From positions 1 through 64,000 of IMG/VR virus record IMGVR_UViG_3300049215_000407: 64,000 bases of DNA; one strand, given 5' to 3'. Positions 23,630 through 31,462 of this stretch are shown in pieces. The stretch comes from a virus. How positions within the stretch are numbered: the stretch's first letter is position 1; the number at the start of each line of letters is the position of its first letter. The position numbers and the translations under genes were made by a program. The notes beneath the pieces were generated by a model. The model was not told where the DNA came from. It saw only the letters and a list, made by a program, of their open reading frames with translations, and ran no database searches.

Positions 23630-24085
23630 ATGGGTACCTATCGAGAAGCAGTTCTTCACGCTCGCCGCGGCGGCACCGCTCGCCTTGGCGGCAAAGAAAT
23701 TCGGTTCCTCACCTTCGAGGAGGCCGAGCCGATCATCCTGGAACAGTGCCCGTCACGCGCGACGCGTATCGACTCGAAGACGGGGAAAGCAGCCATCAAG
23801 AACGGCAAGATTATCGTCGACACGTTCGCCGATCCGAAACTCGATTTGAAGCGCTTCGGGCTCTACGACGTCGGCGTGCATCCTGCCGTGCAGCTCGCAA
23901 CGAGCGACGAAGACATCTACCTCCCCGTCGAGCTCGACGAAGACGGCAAAGAGAAACCTCGCGCCCTTCGTACCGACTGGGAGATCCTCAAGGACGGAGC
24001 CGCTCCCGAGGAACCTGCCGTCATCGATCCCGAAGCCGTCGACGAGGCTCTTCACGAGACGGACCCGCCGCCCGAAACGCTATGA
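23630..24085 (+). CDS. Hypothetical protein of the spike cluster
   Basis: 151 residues; AGGAGAGCC site. Start has GGKEIRFLTFEEAEPIIL, the body is alpha/beta with a Lys-rich loop (KNGKIIVDTF), the tail acidic and Pro-rich. It overlaps the next gene. Position suggests an assembly or virion role, not shown by the sequence. Confidence 0.5.
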   Translation: MGTYREAVLHARRGGTARLGGKEIRFLTFEEAEPIILEQCPSRATRIDSKTGKAAIKNGKIIVDTFADPKLDLKRFGLYDVGVHPAVQLATSDEDIYLPVELDEDGKEKPRALRTDWEILKDGAAPEEPAVIDPEAVDEALHETDPPPETL

Positions 24086-24543
24086 AAGAATTTCTCGAAC
24101 GCATCGAAGCGCTTCTCGCACTCACTCTCTCGCGAGCAACGTCAGCGATCTCGCAGATCACAAGTCTGATCACGGGTGTGGGTACGCCCATTCTCGGGAC
24201 CATCATCCCGCTCGCCAACGATGGCCTCGCACACACCATCGTTTCGGTCGATGTGAGCGCGGAGCACCCGATCATCATCAACGTGACCTACATGGTTCGA
24301 GATCCAATTCTGGACCGCGACATGTGGCAGACGACTCGTTCCACGGTCAACGGCGGTCCAGCTCCGGTCCTCGTTGCTACGGCGAGCGAATTTCTCGTCA
24401 CGCAGCCGGGCTTCGTGAATCCGCCTCTCGTTGGAGCTCCGGTTCTCGTGGGGACCACCGTGAACTTCGTCATCACGAATCCGATCGCGGGCAACCCGGT
24501 CAACGCGCAAGCGACCGCCGTGGTGCGAACCGGCATCGTATGA
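24082..24543 (+). CDS. Beta-rich virion-like protein
   Basis: 153 residues, ATGA overlap. N-terminal helix EFLERIEALLALTLSRAT resembles the docking helix of the spike at 21822. The rest is beta-rich (HIIINVTYMVRD-type strands, GTTVNFVITNP). Probably a structural protein. Confidence 0.5.
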   Translation: MKEFLERIEALLALTLSRATSAISQITSLITGVGTPILGTIIPLANDGLAHTIVSVDVSAEHPIIINVTYMVRDPILDRDMWQTTRSTVNGGPAPVLVATASEFLVTQPGFVNPPLVGAPVLVGTTVNFVITNPIAGNPVNAQATAVVRTGIV

Positions 24544-24839
24544 AATTCGCGCTCGCCCCTCGTATGCCGCGCATCCGCATGCGCCGCTACCAGCAAAACC
24601 TTGCTGGCATCGACGATCAATGGATCGACGTCGGTGCGGGCGTCGCGAGCTTGCTCTTCTTTGCGACGGGAGCGCGAAGACTCGCGGGGGCGGTGAGCAT
24701 CGCGGAAAGTGCGTGGCTCCTCTCGCGAAACAAAAACATCTCGGGATGGGCGGGCCTCATCATCGGCGCGAGCTTCTTGCTCTTCCCGACGTGGCCGGAG
24801 CGTCTACTCACGCCTGCGAAGACCGACACGGGCGCGTAA
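24540..24839 (+). CDS. Small membrane protein
   Basis: 99 residues, ATGA overlap. Basic start (RMPRIRMRRYQ), then two or three hydrophobic stretches (VGAGVASLLFFATG, GWAGLIIGASFLLF). Membrane protein; function unknown. Confidence 0.55.
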   Translation: MKFALAPRMPRIRMRRYQQNLAGIDDQWIDVGAGVASLLFFATGARRLAGAVSIAESAWLLSRNKNISGWAGLIIGASFLLFPTWPERLLTPAKTDTGA

Positions 24840-24845
24840 CCGCGA

Positions 24846-24851
24846 TACGCT
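24846..24851 (+). promoter_or_regulatory. Putative -10 box of a leaderless promoter
   Basis: TACGCT, seven bases before the GTG at 24859, no ribosome-binding site. Confidence 0.4.
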
Positions 24852-24858
24852 AAGGGTC

Positions 24859-25116
24859 GTGCCCGACGACAAGGACGATCCGGACAAGACGCCTGTTCGC
24901 TCGCCGAGTGGCCTGCGGAAGCTGGGGCACGTCCCTTGTCCGAAGTGCACGCATCCGCCGTACATCTACGAGTGCGATCTCTGCTTGAACGAGGACGGAT
25001 TTTGCACGCGCGGCGTGCCTCTCGACGTCGCCGTGCGTTGGACCAAAGAGCCGCACAAGAGCCGTTTTCAGATCGAAGCCGATCGCGACCGCGACAAGCC
25101 ACCCAAGAAAGTCTAG
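24859..25116 (+). CDS. Small zinc-ribbon protein
   Basis: 85 residues from GTG. CPKC and CDLC about 14 residues apart form a zinc ribbon; the tail is basic (RDRDKPPKKV). Behind a -10 box, so apparently transcribed by its own promoter. Function unknown. Confidence 0.5.
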   Translation: MPDDKDDPDKTPVRSPSGLRKLGHVPCPKCTHPPYIYECDLCLNEDGFCTRGVPLDVAVRWTKEPHKSRFQIEADRDRDKPPKKV

Positions 25117-25119
25117 ACT
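25114..25119 (+). promoter_or_regulatory. Putative -10 box of a leaderless promoter
   Basis: TAGACT, six bases before the GTG at 25126; it overlaps the stop of the previous gene. Confidence 0.5.
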
Positions 25120-25125
25120 TTTCCC

Positions 25126-25503
25126 GTGGCTCACCGGACTCGAAGGTACTTGTCCAACCCGGCAGCTTGGAGCGAGCTCTCCCTCAACCAAAAAATCGCG
25201 GGCGGAGTCGGTTTTGCTGCCACGCTCGTTGCAACGTACTTTTCGATCAACGATCTTTTCCCTCAAGGTCTCATCGGTTCTCCGTCACGAGCGGACTGGG
25301 CAAAGCACGAGACAAAACGAACAGCCATCCTCGTATCGAGTGGTGTCGCGGCAATCGCTGGAGCTGGTGTTGCTCTCACTTCTCAAGGAAAATTCGCTTC
25401 GCTACTGTTCGGCGGATTCATGGCGCTCCTCGGAGTGACAACATTCGCGATCGCGTGGCCGGACGAACCTCCGAAACAATTTTCCGACTCACCTTCACCG
25501 TAG
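25126..25503 (+). CDS. Membrane protein with Asn-Pro box
   Basis: 125 residues from GTG. Basic start with YLSNPAAW, then three hydrophobic segments (IAGGVGFAATLVATYF, SSGVAAIAGAGVALTS, LLFGGFMALLGVTTF). The Arg-x-x-x-Asn-Pro box before the first segment recurs at 53958, 55787, 56306 and 58891. Virion or infection membrane protein by inference. Confidence 0.55.
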   Translation: MAHRTRRYLSNPAAWSELSLNQKIAGGVGFAATLVATYFSINDLFPQGLIGSPSRADWAKHETKRTAILVSSGVAAIAGAGVALTSQGKFASLLFGGFMALLGVTTFAIAWPDEPPKQFSDSPSP

Positions 25504-25506
25504 GAT
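25501..25506 (+). promoter_or_regulatory. Putative -10 box of a leaderless promoter
   Basis: TAGGAT, six bases before the GTG at 25513, overlapping the previous stop. Confidence 0.4.
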
Positions 25507-25512
25507 TTTCAC

Positions 25513-26307
25513 GTGCTCCCTTTTGGCTGGACCTCCAAAGATCTCGATCAAGCTGCGGATCTCGCCGCGAGCTACGGCGCGCCACTCGAAGATGCGCTCG
25601 GGATTTGGTTCTCCGAGTCGGGGCTCAACTGGCGAAACTCGAACGTCGGCTATTACGGCCTCATCATGGGGCTCCCGAGCTTCGTCGATCAGACCGCGGG
25701 TATGGTGCCGGGCACTTGGCAGAGAATCGTCACGAATGATTCGCTCTCCACGCAGCTCGCCGCCATCAAGCGCTTCTGGGACGCGCAAATTCGGACGTGG
25801 CTCGGCGCGAAGGCTGGCCAAGAGGAGAGCGTACTCAAGACGAGAGCGAATGCGCTCGGCGTGACCCCCGCGGGCTTGCTCTACTCCCTCAACTTCGTTC
25901 CGGCGTGGGCGTCGCGCGCGAAAACCGCAGACGGGATGCTCGTGCGCAGCGCGGAGCTCGGCGGTGGCGATCCGAATGCACCCGACTCAGAAGCCCGCTA
26001 CTACAAAGACAACGCGCCGATTGATGTCACCAAAAAGGGCTACATCTCGCTCCGCGACATGGATCTCAGGATTTCTGCATTCAAAAACCGCGCGCGCAAT
26101 TCGACAGCCACGAGAGATCTCTTCACGGAGGGATCCGACATCATTCCGGCGAGCTACACATCGAGCTCGGACTCGGAAGCTTCTTCGTCGTCGAAGTCGT
26201 CGAAGTCGAGTTTCTCGGTGTGGCCGGTGATTTTTGCGGGCACGATCATCTTCGGTGGGCTCTTTGTTGGTCTGCACTACCTCGAAAAAGCGATCCCGAA
26301 ATCATGA
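25513..26307 (+). CDS. Membrane-anchored lysozyme-like enzyme
   Basis: 264 residues from GTG. Residues 28-55 (LGIWFSESGLNW, then YYGLIMG) match the catalytic start of soluble lytic transglycosylases, with Glu35 as the probable acid. Ser-rich linker at about 210-235, then one transmembrane helix (VWPVIFAGTIIFGGLFVGL) at the C-terminus. The enzyme would therefore be tethered by its tail. Peptidoglycan digestion during entry or exit is the likely job; in membrane-containing phages such enzymes sit in the virion. Overlaps the next ATG. Confidence 0.7.
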   Translation: MLPFGWTSKDLDQAADLAASYGAPLEDALGIWFSESGLNWRNSNVGYYGLIMGLPSFVDQTAGMVPGTWQRIVTNDSLSTQLAAIKRFWDAQIRTWLGAKAGQEESVLKTRANALGVTPAGLLYSLNFVPAWASRAKTADGMLVRSAELGGGDPNAPDSEARYYKDNAPIDVTKKGYISLRDMDLRISAFKNRARNSTATRDLFTEGSDIIPASYTSSSDSEASSSSKSSKSSFSVWPVIFAGTIIFGGLFVGLHYLEKAIPKS

Positions 26308-26723
26308 AGGAGCCCGCGAAAGCTGCGCTCATCGCGGGAGGAGGTCTTGGCCTTCTCGCGGCTCTCGTATGGGGCTTCACGCGAAACAAAAACTCGGAGA
26401 GCTCGGGCAAGCACGAGAACGCCGACGTCACGCCTCCGGATGGAGTCGCCGCGCTTCCCCAATCGACGACGATCACGCGCACGTCGTGTCTGGAGTGCGT
26501 CGAGAAGCATCTCGGCGCTGCGCTCGTGCTCTCCGCAGAAGAACGCGACGGTTACCCGTATCGCTTGCGCGTGATCGGGCACCTTCACGAAGCCGAAGAC
26601 GAAAGCCAGGCGTGGCCCGCGCTCCATACTGCAATTCGAGAGGCTCGAAAGCGCTACCAGCACACCGGGCAAGCTCCCAACTTCGATGCGCTCGCGCAGA
26701 TCGCTGATAGCATTTCGAGATGA
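26304..26723 (+). CDS. Membrane-anchored hypothetical protein
   Basis: 139 residues, ATGA overlap. N-terminal signal-anchor (ALIAGGGLGLLAALVWGF) followed by a short polar linker, TSCLECVEKH, helices and an Arg-rich end. Its anchor resembles the IGGGAAV anchors at 53-56 kb. CxxC suggests a metal or redox site. Function unknown. Confidence 0.55.
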   Translation: MKEPAKAALIAGGGLGLLAALVWGFTRNKNSESSGKHENADVTPPDGVAALPQSTTITRTSCLECVEKHLGAALVLSAEERDGYPYRLRVIGHLHEAEDESQAWPALHTAIREARKRYQHTGQAPNFDALAQIADSISR

Positions 26724-26733
26724 GGTGCCCGTC

Positions 26734-26880
26734 ATGCTCACCGTGCTCATCATTCTCGTGATCGCCGCGTTCATCGTGACCATTGCTTCGGCGGCTGCGC
26801 CCGGCAAATGTCCGGTGTGGGTTGCCGTACTTTTGCTCTGCATCGTCGAGCTACTTCGCGTACTCCCGCTCGGAAAATAA
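26734..26880 (+). CDS. 48-residue two-helix membrane peptide
   Basis: ATG 26734 with GAGGTG a few bases upstream (a GTG start at 26725 is also possible). Two transmembrane helices joined by a PGKC turn. Size and layout recall small holins and the gene lies between two lysozyme-like genes; holin function is a hypothesis only. Confidence 0.45.
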   Translation: MLTVLIILVIAAFIVTIASAAAPGKCPVWVAVLLLCIVELLRVLPLGK

Positions 26881-26932
26881 TCCGTCAGGCGAGCGCCGCT
26901 TCAGTAGTCTCTACACGCGTTTCGGTGGTCGC

Positions 26933-27067
26933 ATGCGAACGTTCACGGACAAAGAAATCCGGTGGCTCACTGAACGCGTGCGCTACTACGTGAGCCGACA
27001 AAATTACACGTCGATCCCAGCCGCGATTGAGCGTGCGATTGCCGATCTCAAAGCGCTGAATTCTTGA
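26933..27067 (+). CDS. 44-residue helical protein
   Basis: ATG 26933 preceded by TAGTCT at 26905. Product is a basic helix-turn-helix-like pair (KEIRWLTERVRYYVSRQ, PAAIERAIADLKAL). Too short to classify. Confidence 0.4.
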   Translation: MRTFTDKEIRWLTERVRYYVSRQNYTSIPAAIERAIADLKALNS

Positions 27068-27152
27068 CTGGTTGACGGGTTGGTAGCCCGCGTAACCAGG
27101 CGACACCTTGCAGGGTGAAGCGGCATGCGGGGAAAGGGGGCTGCAACCCCCC
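27068..27152 (+). ncRNA. Structured region with three hairpins
   Basis: Three consecutive stem-loops: CTGGTT/AACCAG (27068-27099, with an inner CGGG/CCCG), CACC/GGTG (27104-27117) and GGGGG/CCCCC (27136-27151). No T-run follows. Could be a terminator, a structured RNA or a protein-binding site between the genes at 26933 and 27176. Confidence 0.35.
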
Positions 27153-27163
27153 TCCTCGTGCTG

Positions 27164-27169
27164 TAACCT
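27164..27169 (+). promoter_or_regulatory. Putative -10 box of a leaderless promoter
   Basis: TAACCT, six bases before ATG 27176, no ribosome-binding site. Confidence 0.4.
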
Positions 27170-27175
27170 GCGGCC

Positions 27176-27973
27176 ATGGCCACCCCGAAAGAGTTCGCCG
27201 TCGCGCTCCTCAACCGATTGGGGCTCCAACCGACGAAGAACCGGATCATCGGCATCGTCGACTTCGCGGCGCGCGAAGGGGGCCACTGGAATAACAGCGC
27301 ACGCTACAACCCGCTCAACACGACGCGCAACATGTCTGGTGCCGTGAGCAAAAACAGTGCGGGCGTGAAGGCGTACACGAGCTGGGGGCAAGGCATCGAG
27401 GCGACGGCGCTGACGTTGCTGCAGACCGCGAAGGGATTCGACATGAGCCCCATCGTCAACGCACTCAAAGCAGACGCGGATCCGCACATCATCTTGAAAT
27501 CGGTCACGGCAACGCCGTGGTGTCCTCAGAGCTCTCCGGGGTGTGCGCAGTATGATGTCGGAGATCTGAACGCGCTCTATCTGAGCTACGCGAACAAGAA
27601 CGACAACGGCACCGCGCTCTCTGCTACGGGCACACCTCCCAACGAGGATTTTCTCACGAAGTACGGATCCTGGCTTCTTGTAGGTGGTCTCCTTCTTGTG
27701 GGAGCCGGAGCTTGGTACGTCTCCACGAAGCCCGGTGGCTTCAAGGGTTTCATTGGTATGGGCGCGCGCGAAAATCCTGCGCGGCGTTCGAGAAGTCGAG
27801 CTCAACGCAACCCCCTCAAAGGGGGCTCATCGCGAGCGACGATTTCCGCGAACATTCGCAAGCTGCACCACGAGCATCCGCAGTGGGCGCACAATCGCGT
27901 CGTCGCCGCTGCGCTCAACAACGCAAGGCGCACCTCGCGCGGCGCGCTCCCGCCCTACCTACGCACCGGATAG
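27176..27973 (+). CDS. Membrane-anchored lysozyme-like enzyme
   Basis: 265 residues. Residues 1-125 form a lysozyme-like domain: FAAREGGHWNN with probable catalytic Glu34, NPLNTT, SWGQGIEATALTLL. A hydrophobic helix (SWLLVGGLLLVGAGAWYV, about 160-178) anchors it. The C-terminal tail is basic and holds an Asn-Pro box (GARENPARR) plus QRNPL, then a helical end. Third muralytic candidate of the window. Topology puts the catalytic part and the basic tail on opposite sides of a membrane, as expected for an internal-membrane virion enzyme (inference). Confidence 0.7.
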   Translation: MATPKEFAVALLNRLGLQPTKNRIIGIVDFAAREGGHWNNSARYNPLNTTRNMSGAVSKNSAGVKAYTSWGQGIEATALTLLQTAKGFDMSPIVNALKADADPHIILKSVTATPWCPQSSPGCAQYDVGDLNALYLSYANKNDNGTALSATGTPPNEDFLTKYGSWLLVGGLLLVGAGAWYVSTKPGGFKGFIGMGARENPARRSRSRAQRNPLKGGSSRATISANIRKLHHEHPQWAHNRVVAAALNNARRTSRGALPPYLRTG

Positions 27974-28140
27974 TGGATCGGCTCGATCGATACACGCTCG
28001 CGAGCGCCGAGCCGGAAGCGCTGCATCGTCTCGCGCGCTACGTAAAGATCGATCCCTCGAAGTGCACGTGCCCGACGTGCACCGCGGAGCTCGTGGAGCT
28101 CCTCGTGCGCAAGCTCGACGAGCTCGAACTGCGTAGGTAG
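27973..28140 (+). CDS. 55-residue zinc-knuckle protein
   Basis: GTG start overlapping the previous stop. Helical, with CTCPTC and a Leu/Glu-rich end. Last rightward gene before the leftward operon starting at 32033. Confidence 0.4.
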   Translation: MDRLDRYTLASAEPEALHRLARYVKIDPSKCTCPTCTAELVELLVRKLDELELRR

Positions 28141-28166
28141 AACGTCTTGTTTGCCATCAAGACATC
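28141..28166. repeat. 26-bp dyad element, copy 3
   Basis: AACGTCTTG and CAAGACATC flank TTTGCCAT. Inverted relative to the 7047 copy, which it matches at nearly every position. It lies in the short gap between two convergent genes. Confidence 0.6.
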
Positions 28167-28171
28167 CCGGC

Positions 28172-28300
28172 TCACCGACGTTCGAGCCAAGGTCTCGTGC
28201 TCTTGGTTCGCGGCGGGTGAGGTGAGGAAAACTCGACCGCGACGACGAGGATCCCCCCGACGACGCTCAGCGCAAACACGATCCACGCGAGCTTGGTCAT
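28172..28300 (-). CDS. 42-residue single-pass membrane peptide
   Basis: Leftward ATG 28300, five bases after the previous stop (TGAGATG). One helix (LAWIVFALSVVGGILVVAV) and a basic Pro/Ser/Arg tail. Last gene of the leftward operon. Confidence 0.45.
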   Translation of the reverse strand: MTKLAWIVFALSVVGGILVVAVEFSSPHPPRTKSTRPWLERR

Positions 28301-28301
28301 C

Positions 28302-28631
28302 TCAGTTCTCTGGGAAGGTGACTTCGCCGTCCTCTTTGCGCCACACCATGATGTACGAGAGCGGCACTTTCTGCGCTTCGACATCTTCTTCGATGGTCTC
28401 GCCGAACTTGATGCGGCACGCATCGCAGAGTAAGACCCACTTCGCCATGACGTGCTGCTTCGTCACCGGATGCGTGACGTGAAGATTCGGCTCGCCCTTG
28501 GGCGTGGCGACCATGAAGTAGTTCGCGCCGTTCGGATTCGGTTTATGGACGCAGCCCACGCATACGTCGCCCACCTGCGGGGACTTCGCGCGCCTCGCCA
28601 TGTTGCGTCGGATTTTTCGCTTGAAGCTCAT
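28302..28631 (-). CDS. Zinc-ribbon protein
   Basis: 109 residues from ATG 28631, overlapping the upstream stop (ATGA). Basic start (FKRKIRRNMARRAK), a CVGC pair and a CDAC pair about 50 residues apart forming a zinc ribbon, strands between, acidic end. Function unknown. Confidence 0.5.
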   Translation of the reverse strand: MSFKRKIRRNMARRAKSPQVGDVCVGCVHKPNPNGANYFMVATPKGEPNLHVTHPVTKQHVMAKWVLLCDACRIKFGETIEEDVEAQKVPLSYIMVWRKEDGEVTFPEN

Positions 28632-28777
28632 CGCGTCTCCCACTCGCATCGATTCTCGTCGTACAGCGCGCATCGTTGAATTTCGAGGCCGCCGTCTTGT
28701 CTGCGGATGTCTCGAACAAACTTGCCACGCATCTCGCATCCACAAAGAAGCAACGCGAGGACCGCAATGCGAATCAC
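28628..28777 (-). CDS. 49-residue lipoprotein-like peptide
   Basis: GTG 28777 overlaps the upstream stop. IRIAVLALLLCGC is a signal with a lipobox; 35 mature residues follow with a C...RCE motif. Together with the next gene upstream (28774-28998, one N-terminal helix) the order inner-membrane protein then lipoprotein resembles a two-part spanin, but both are shorter than usual. Confidence 0.45.
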   Translation of the reverse strand: MIRIAVLALLLCGCEMRGKFVRDIRRQDGGLEIQRCALYDENRCEWETR

Positions 28778-28998
28778 TGCCACGTCTCGCTCTCGTTTTC
28801 TTCGCGAGGATCCGGACTGAAGTGCTTCGCTTCACACCGTCCCTTGTGATACCGGAACTTTTCGCAGTGAAGGTGTTCGAGCCGATCGCGAATCACTTGC
28901 GGGGCCATGCTCGCAGTGCCCGATGGAAGTCTCGGCCGGTTACACCGGATGTGAAACACCGCGCAGAAGAACGCCAAAACCGAATAGACCCACGTCAT
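28774..28998 (-). CDS. Small membrane protein, possible inner spanin-like
   Basis: 74 residues from ATG 28998. N-terminal helix (WVYSVLAFFCAVFHI), then a charged region with HCEKFRYHKGRCE, a motif shared with the lipoprotein-like peptide downstream. Spanin-like lysis function is a hypothesis drawn from arrangement only. Confidence 0.45.
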   Translation of the reverse strand: MTWVYSVLAFFCAVFHIRCNRPRLPSGTASMAPQVIRDRLEHLHCEKFRYHKGRCEAKHFSPDPREENESETWQ

Positions 28999-29297
28999 CG
29001 TTCGCTCTCTTTCTTTTTTTCGTCGCGCTTGCAGTTGCACTCGCCGTTGCCGCCGTAGTTGCGTTCGTAGTTCGAGTGTTGAGCATCGGTCCAGCTCTCG
29101 TTCACGAACAAGGGACACCCGAAGTCGTGCGGCCGTTGCTCGGATCTCTCTAGCTCGGGATTCGCCACGAGCTCATCGTCGATCTTACAGAAGGGACACA
29201 AGTCGGGGTTCGCGTTGTGCACGCATCGCAACGGCATCGAGACGCCCATTGCTCCGGCTCCCGTGGGAAGTGTGGGCGGGGGATCACTCGTGCTCAA
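28995..29297 (-). CDS. Zinc-binding hypothetical protein
   Basis: 100 residues, ATGA overlap. Cysteines at RCVH, CPFC, FGCP and ECNC, plus a His, give one or two metal sites; Lys/Glu-rich tail. Function unknown. Confidence 0.5.
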   Translation of the reverse strand: MSTSDPPPTLPTGAGAMGVSMPLRCVHNANPDLCPFCKIDDELVANPELERSEQRPHDFGCPLFVNESWTDAQHSNYERNYGGNGECNCKRDEKKKESER

Positions 29298-29551
29298 TTT
29301 GTCTGCTCCTTTTCAAGTCCTTCATGAACCCGTCTCGCGACCTCGGTGTCGAACGCGGCTCCCATCTCACGCAGAAAAGTTTCTTTCGGAATCCCGATCG
29401 CGACCGCGCTACCGCATGCTGCCGCGCAAACGATCGCCGACACCATCGGTTCGGGAGCGCGATCGAGCGCTTGCTCGATCCATTCGATGTGCTCGTCCGA
29501 TAGCTCGTCGAACAGCGCTTCTTCGTCGGGCGTGGGGTCGAACGGGCTCAC
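29294..29551 (-). CDS. Acidic helical protein
   Basis: 85 residues, ATGA overlap. N-terminal acidic helices, then a hydrophobic Ala-rich helix (MVSAIVCAAACGSAVAIG) and a Glu-rich end. No family recognised. Confidence 0.5.
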   Translation of the reverse strand: MSPFDPTPDEEALFDELSDEHIEWIEQALDRAPEPMVSAIVCAAACGSAVAIGIPKETFLREMGAAFDTEVARRVHEGLEKEQTN

Positions 29552-30090
29552 GGCTTTTCCTCTGCGAGCTTCGTGAGGAGCGCGTAGACGCGCGTGGCGT
29601 ACTCGCGCGCTTTCTCTTGCGTCCTCGCCTCACCGCCGCAGTGACCTATGGGGTATTCCACTTCCCAATTCCAGTGATCGCCGTTCTCGAACGTCCAGAG
29701 CTCGAAGCTATGGTCGCCAAGCGGATCAGCGTAGTCGTTGAAGTTCTCCGGGTAACGCACACCGCCGTGTGGGCACTCTTGCAGCCAAGTGATCTCGCCC
29801 TTCTCTGCGGCATTGCGCGCCGTGACTCGAACCGCGCAGAGGTGACACATCGGGCGAGCGGTGAATTCGGTTCCCCCCAAAAGTCTTTTGCCGCACGTAC
29901 ACATGCCCTTCGGCGGCGACTCGGGGTAGACGAACTTGCGGATCTTCTCGCCCTTGGCGTTGATCTCGTCCGTCTCCTCGATGCCCGAGCAGAGGTAGAT
30001 CGCGTTGCAGTTCCTACAGAAGACGTCGCCGACCCACTTTTGGTCGCCGTCGTTCGGGCAGGGGAGCGTGAGGTTTTCGATCAGATCCAT
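29548..30090 (-). CDS. Cysteine-rich zinc protein
   Basis: 180 residues from ATG 30090, two bases after the upstream stop. Pairs CPNDG, CRNC, CTCGK, CHLC and C near HGG give three probable zinc sites in the first 110 residues; the end is helical (KAREYATRVYALLTKLA). Function unknown. Confidence 0.5.
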   Translation of the reverse strand: MDLIENLTLPCPNDGDQKWVGDVFCRNCNAIYLCSGIEETDEINAKGEKIRKFVYPESPPKGMCTCGKRLLGGTEFTARPMCHLCAVRVTARNAAEKGEITWLQECPHGGVRYPENFNDYADPLGDHSFELWTFENGDHWNWEVEYPIGHCGGEARTQEKAREYATRVYALLTKLAEEKP

Positions 30091-30092
30091 GG

Positions 30093-30335
30093 TCAGTCTT
30101 TCTTGATGTAGCGCCCAACGCGCTGCGGTGTTCGGAGATTCGGATCGGGCGGTGCTGGCGCACGAGCGGCGGCGTCCGCTTCGCGAGAGATGCGCGTGCA
30201 ATCTGCACAAAGGAATTTGCCGTCCATTCGCCGAGACCACTGCGACCGACGATAGGGCTTCTTGAGACCGCAGCACGCGCACTGCTTGCGCACTTTGCGG
30301 TCGAGCACACCCGCACGAGAGCTTCGACGATCCAT
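30093..30335 (-). CDS. Small basic zinc-knuckle protein
   Basis: 80 residues from ATG 30335, whose first base is the last of the upstream stop (TGATG). CACC and CADC about 25 residues apart with basic residues between suggest nucleic-acid binding. Pro-rich tail. Confidence 0.5.
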   Translation of the reverse strand: MDRRSSRAGVLDRKVRKQCACCGLKKPYRRSQWSRRMDGKFLCADCTRISREADAAARAPAPPDPNLRTPQRVGRYIKKD

Positions 30336-31462
30336 CACATACCTCGAAGGGTGGGCGCGAGCTCGAAGCAACCGTCGTCGCGCTTCGAGACCAATTCTTG
30401 AGCCTTGAGTGCCGTCATGATGTTCTGCACGGTGCGAAATGCGCACCGGCCGTTGAGCACGTGCGCGATCTGGCTCAGCGACATGGCTTCGGCGTCGCTC
30501 GTAAAGAGCACATCGAGCACGATGGCCTGGGTCTCGGGAAGCGTCTCGCCGAGATGGTCACGCAGCGTTTTGCCCGTGAGCGGCTTCGCGAGCTTGCCCT
30601 TGAGCTCCTCGCGCGCGTATTCCGTGAGCGCGAAGCGATCTTCGTTCTTTTCGATCAGCTCTAACGTCTTGAGCTTCGTGATGATGTTTTGCTTCGTGCG
30701 CTTCGTGATGCCGGGGACCATCACCGAGATCGCCGAAAGGGTGACGCCCTCTTTCTTCGACGCGATCGCGAAGAGCACCTTGCGCTCGGAGTCAGACAGC
30801 TTTTCGAGGATCGCACCCTTCGCGAGCTCGATGTAGCGACCCTTCACCGCGGTCTTGCCCTCTTCGGTGGCACGGAACTTCCCGTGATTCGCGTCCTTGA
30901 TGATGTAGCGCATCGACTTGAGCGACGTGAGGATGTTCTGAATCGTGCGCTTCTTGAGCGCGACCTTGATCGCGATCTGCGCAGGTGTCATGCCGCCCGC
31001 TGACTGCACGATCAGAACGAGCACCTTCTCTTCGCTCGTGCCAAGAAGACCGTGCGGCGGCGACGGTCGATCCGAAGGAACGCCTCGCCCTTCGGTCTCG
31101 TCGTCTTCTTCATGAACGACTTGGCGAATGTGATCGCTCACGGGCGATGGCTTCTTCGCTCGCGTGCCGCGCCTCTTCGGAGGTTCGGGCGGGAGGATCT
31201 TTTCGATCTCTTCGACCGACGAGATGTCGCCGGGGCGCACCTCAGAAAGGGTAGCGTCCGGGTCGAGGTCGATGCCCACGCGAATCGCGGCGTCCAGAAT
31301 TCCGGCGTCGATAGATGTCTTCTTGTGCGCTCGCGTGCTCATGAGCGCGAGGTCTCCGTAGACGTGCTTCTCGTACGAGTCGAGCGCCTTGCCGATGTCG
31401 GTCCAGAGCTTCTGTCGTGCGAGCCGGATCACGTCCTTGCGTACGAGCTTCTTCGAGGCCAT
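30335..31462 (-). CDS. Triple winged-helix DNA-binding protein
   Basis: 375 residues. After a basic helical N-terminus and a Pro/Glu-rich linker (about 95-140), three similar winged-helix units follow at about 143-205, 220-275 and 300-365. Each has a recognition-helix phrase: KKRTIQNILTSLKSM, TKRTKQNIITKLKTL, AFRTVQNIMTALKAQ, then a wing. Such repeats point to DNA binding over a long site, either as a transcription regulator or an origin-binding factor. It lies near the repeat-rich region at 32034-32627, whose repeats it could bind (inference). Confidence 0.7.
   Translation of the reverse strand: MASKKLVRKDVIRLARQKLWTDIGKALDSYEKHVYGDLALMSTRAHKKTSIDAGILDAAIRVGIDLDPDATLSEVRPGDISSVEEIEKILPPEPPKRRGTRAKKPSPVSDHIRQVVHEEDDETEGRGVPSDRPSPPHGLLGTSEEKVLVLIVQSAGGMTPAQIAIKVALKKRTIQNILTSLKSMRYIIKDANHGKFRATEEGKTAVKGRYIELAKGAILEKLSDSERKVLFAIASKKEGVTLSAISVMVPGITKRTKQNIITKLKTLELIEKNEDRFALTEYAREELKGKLAKPLTGKTLRDHLGETLPETQAIVLDVLFTSDAEAMSLSQIAHVLNGRCAFRTVQNIMTALKAQELVSKRDDGCFELAPTLRGM

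Noticed and set aside
27068-27152. tRNA gene in the hairpin-rich gap
   Set aside because: No acceptor pairing and no T-arm consensus; arms do not fit a cloverleaf.
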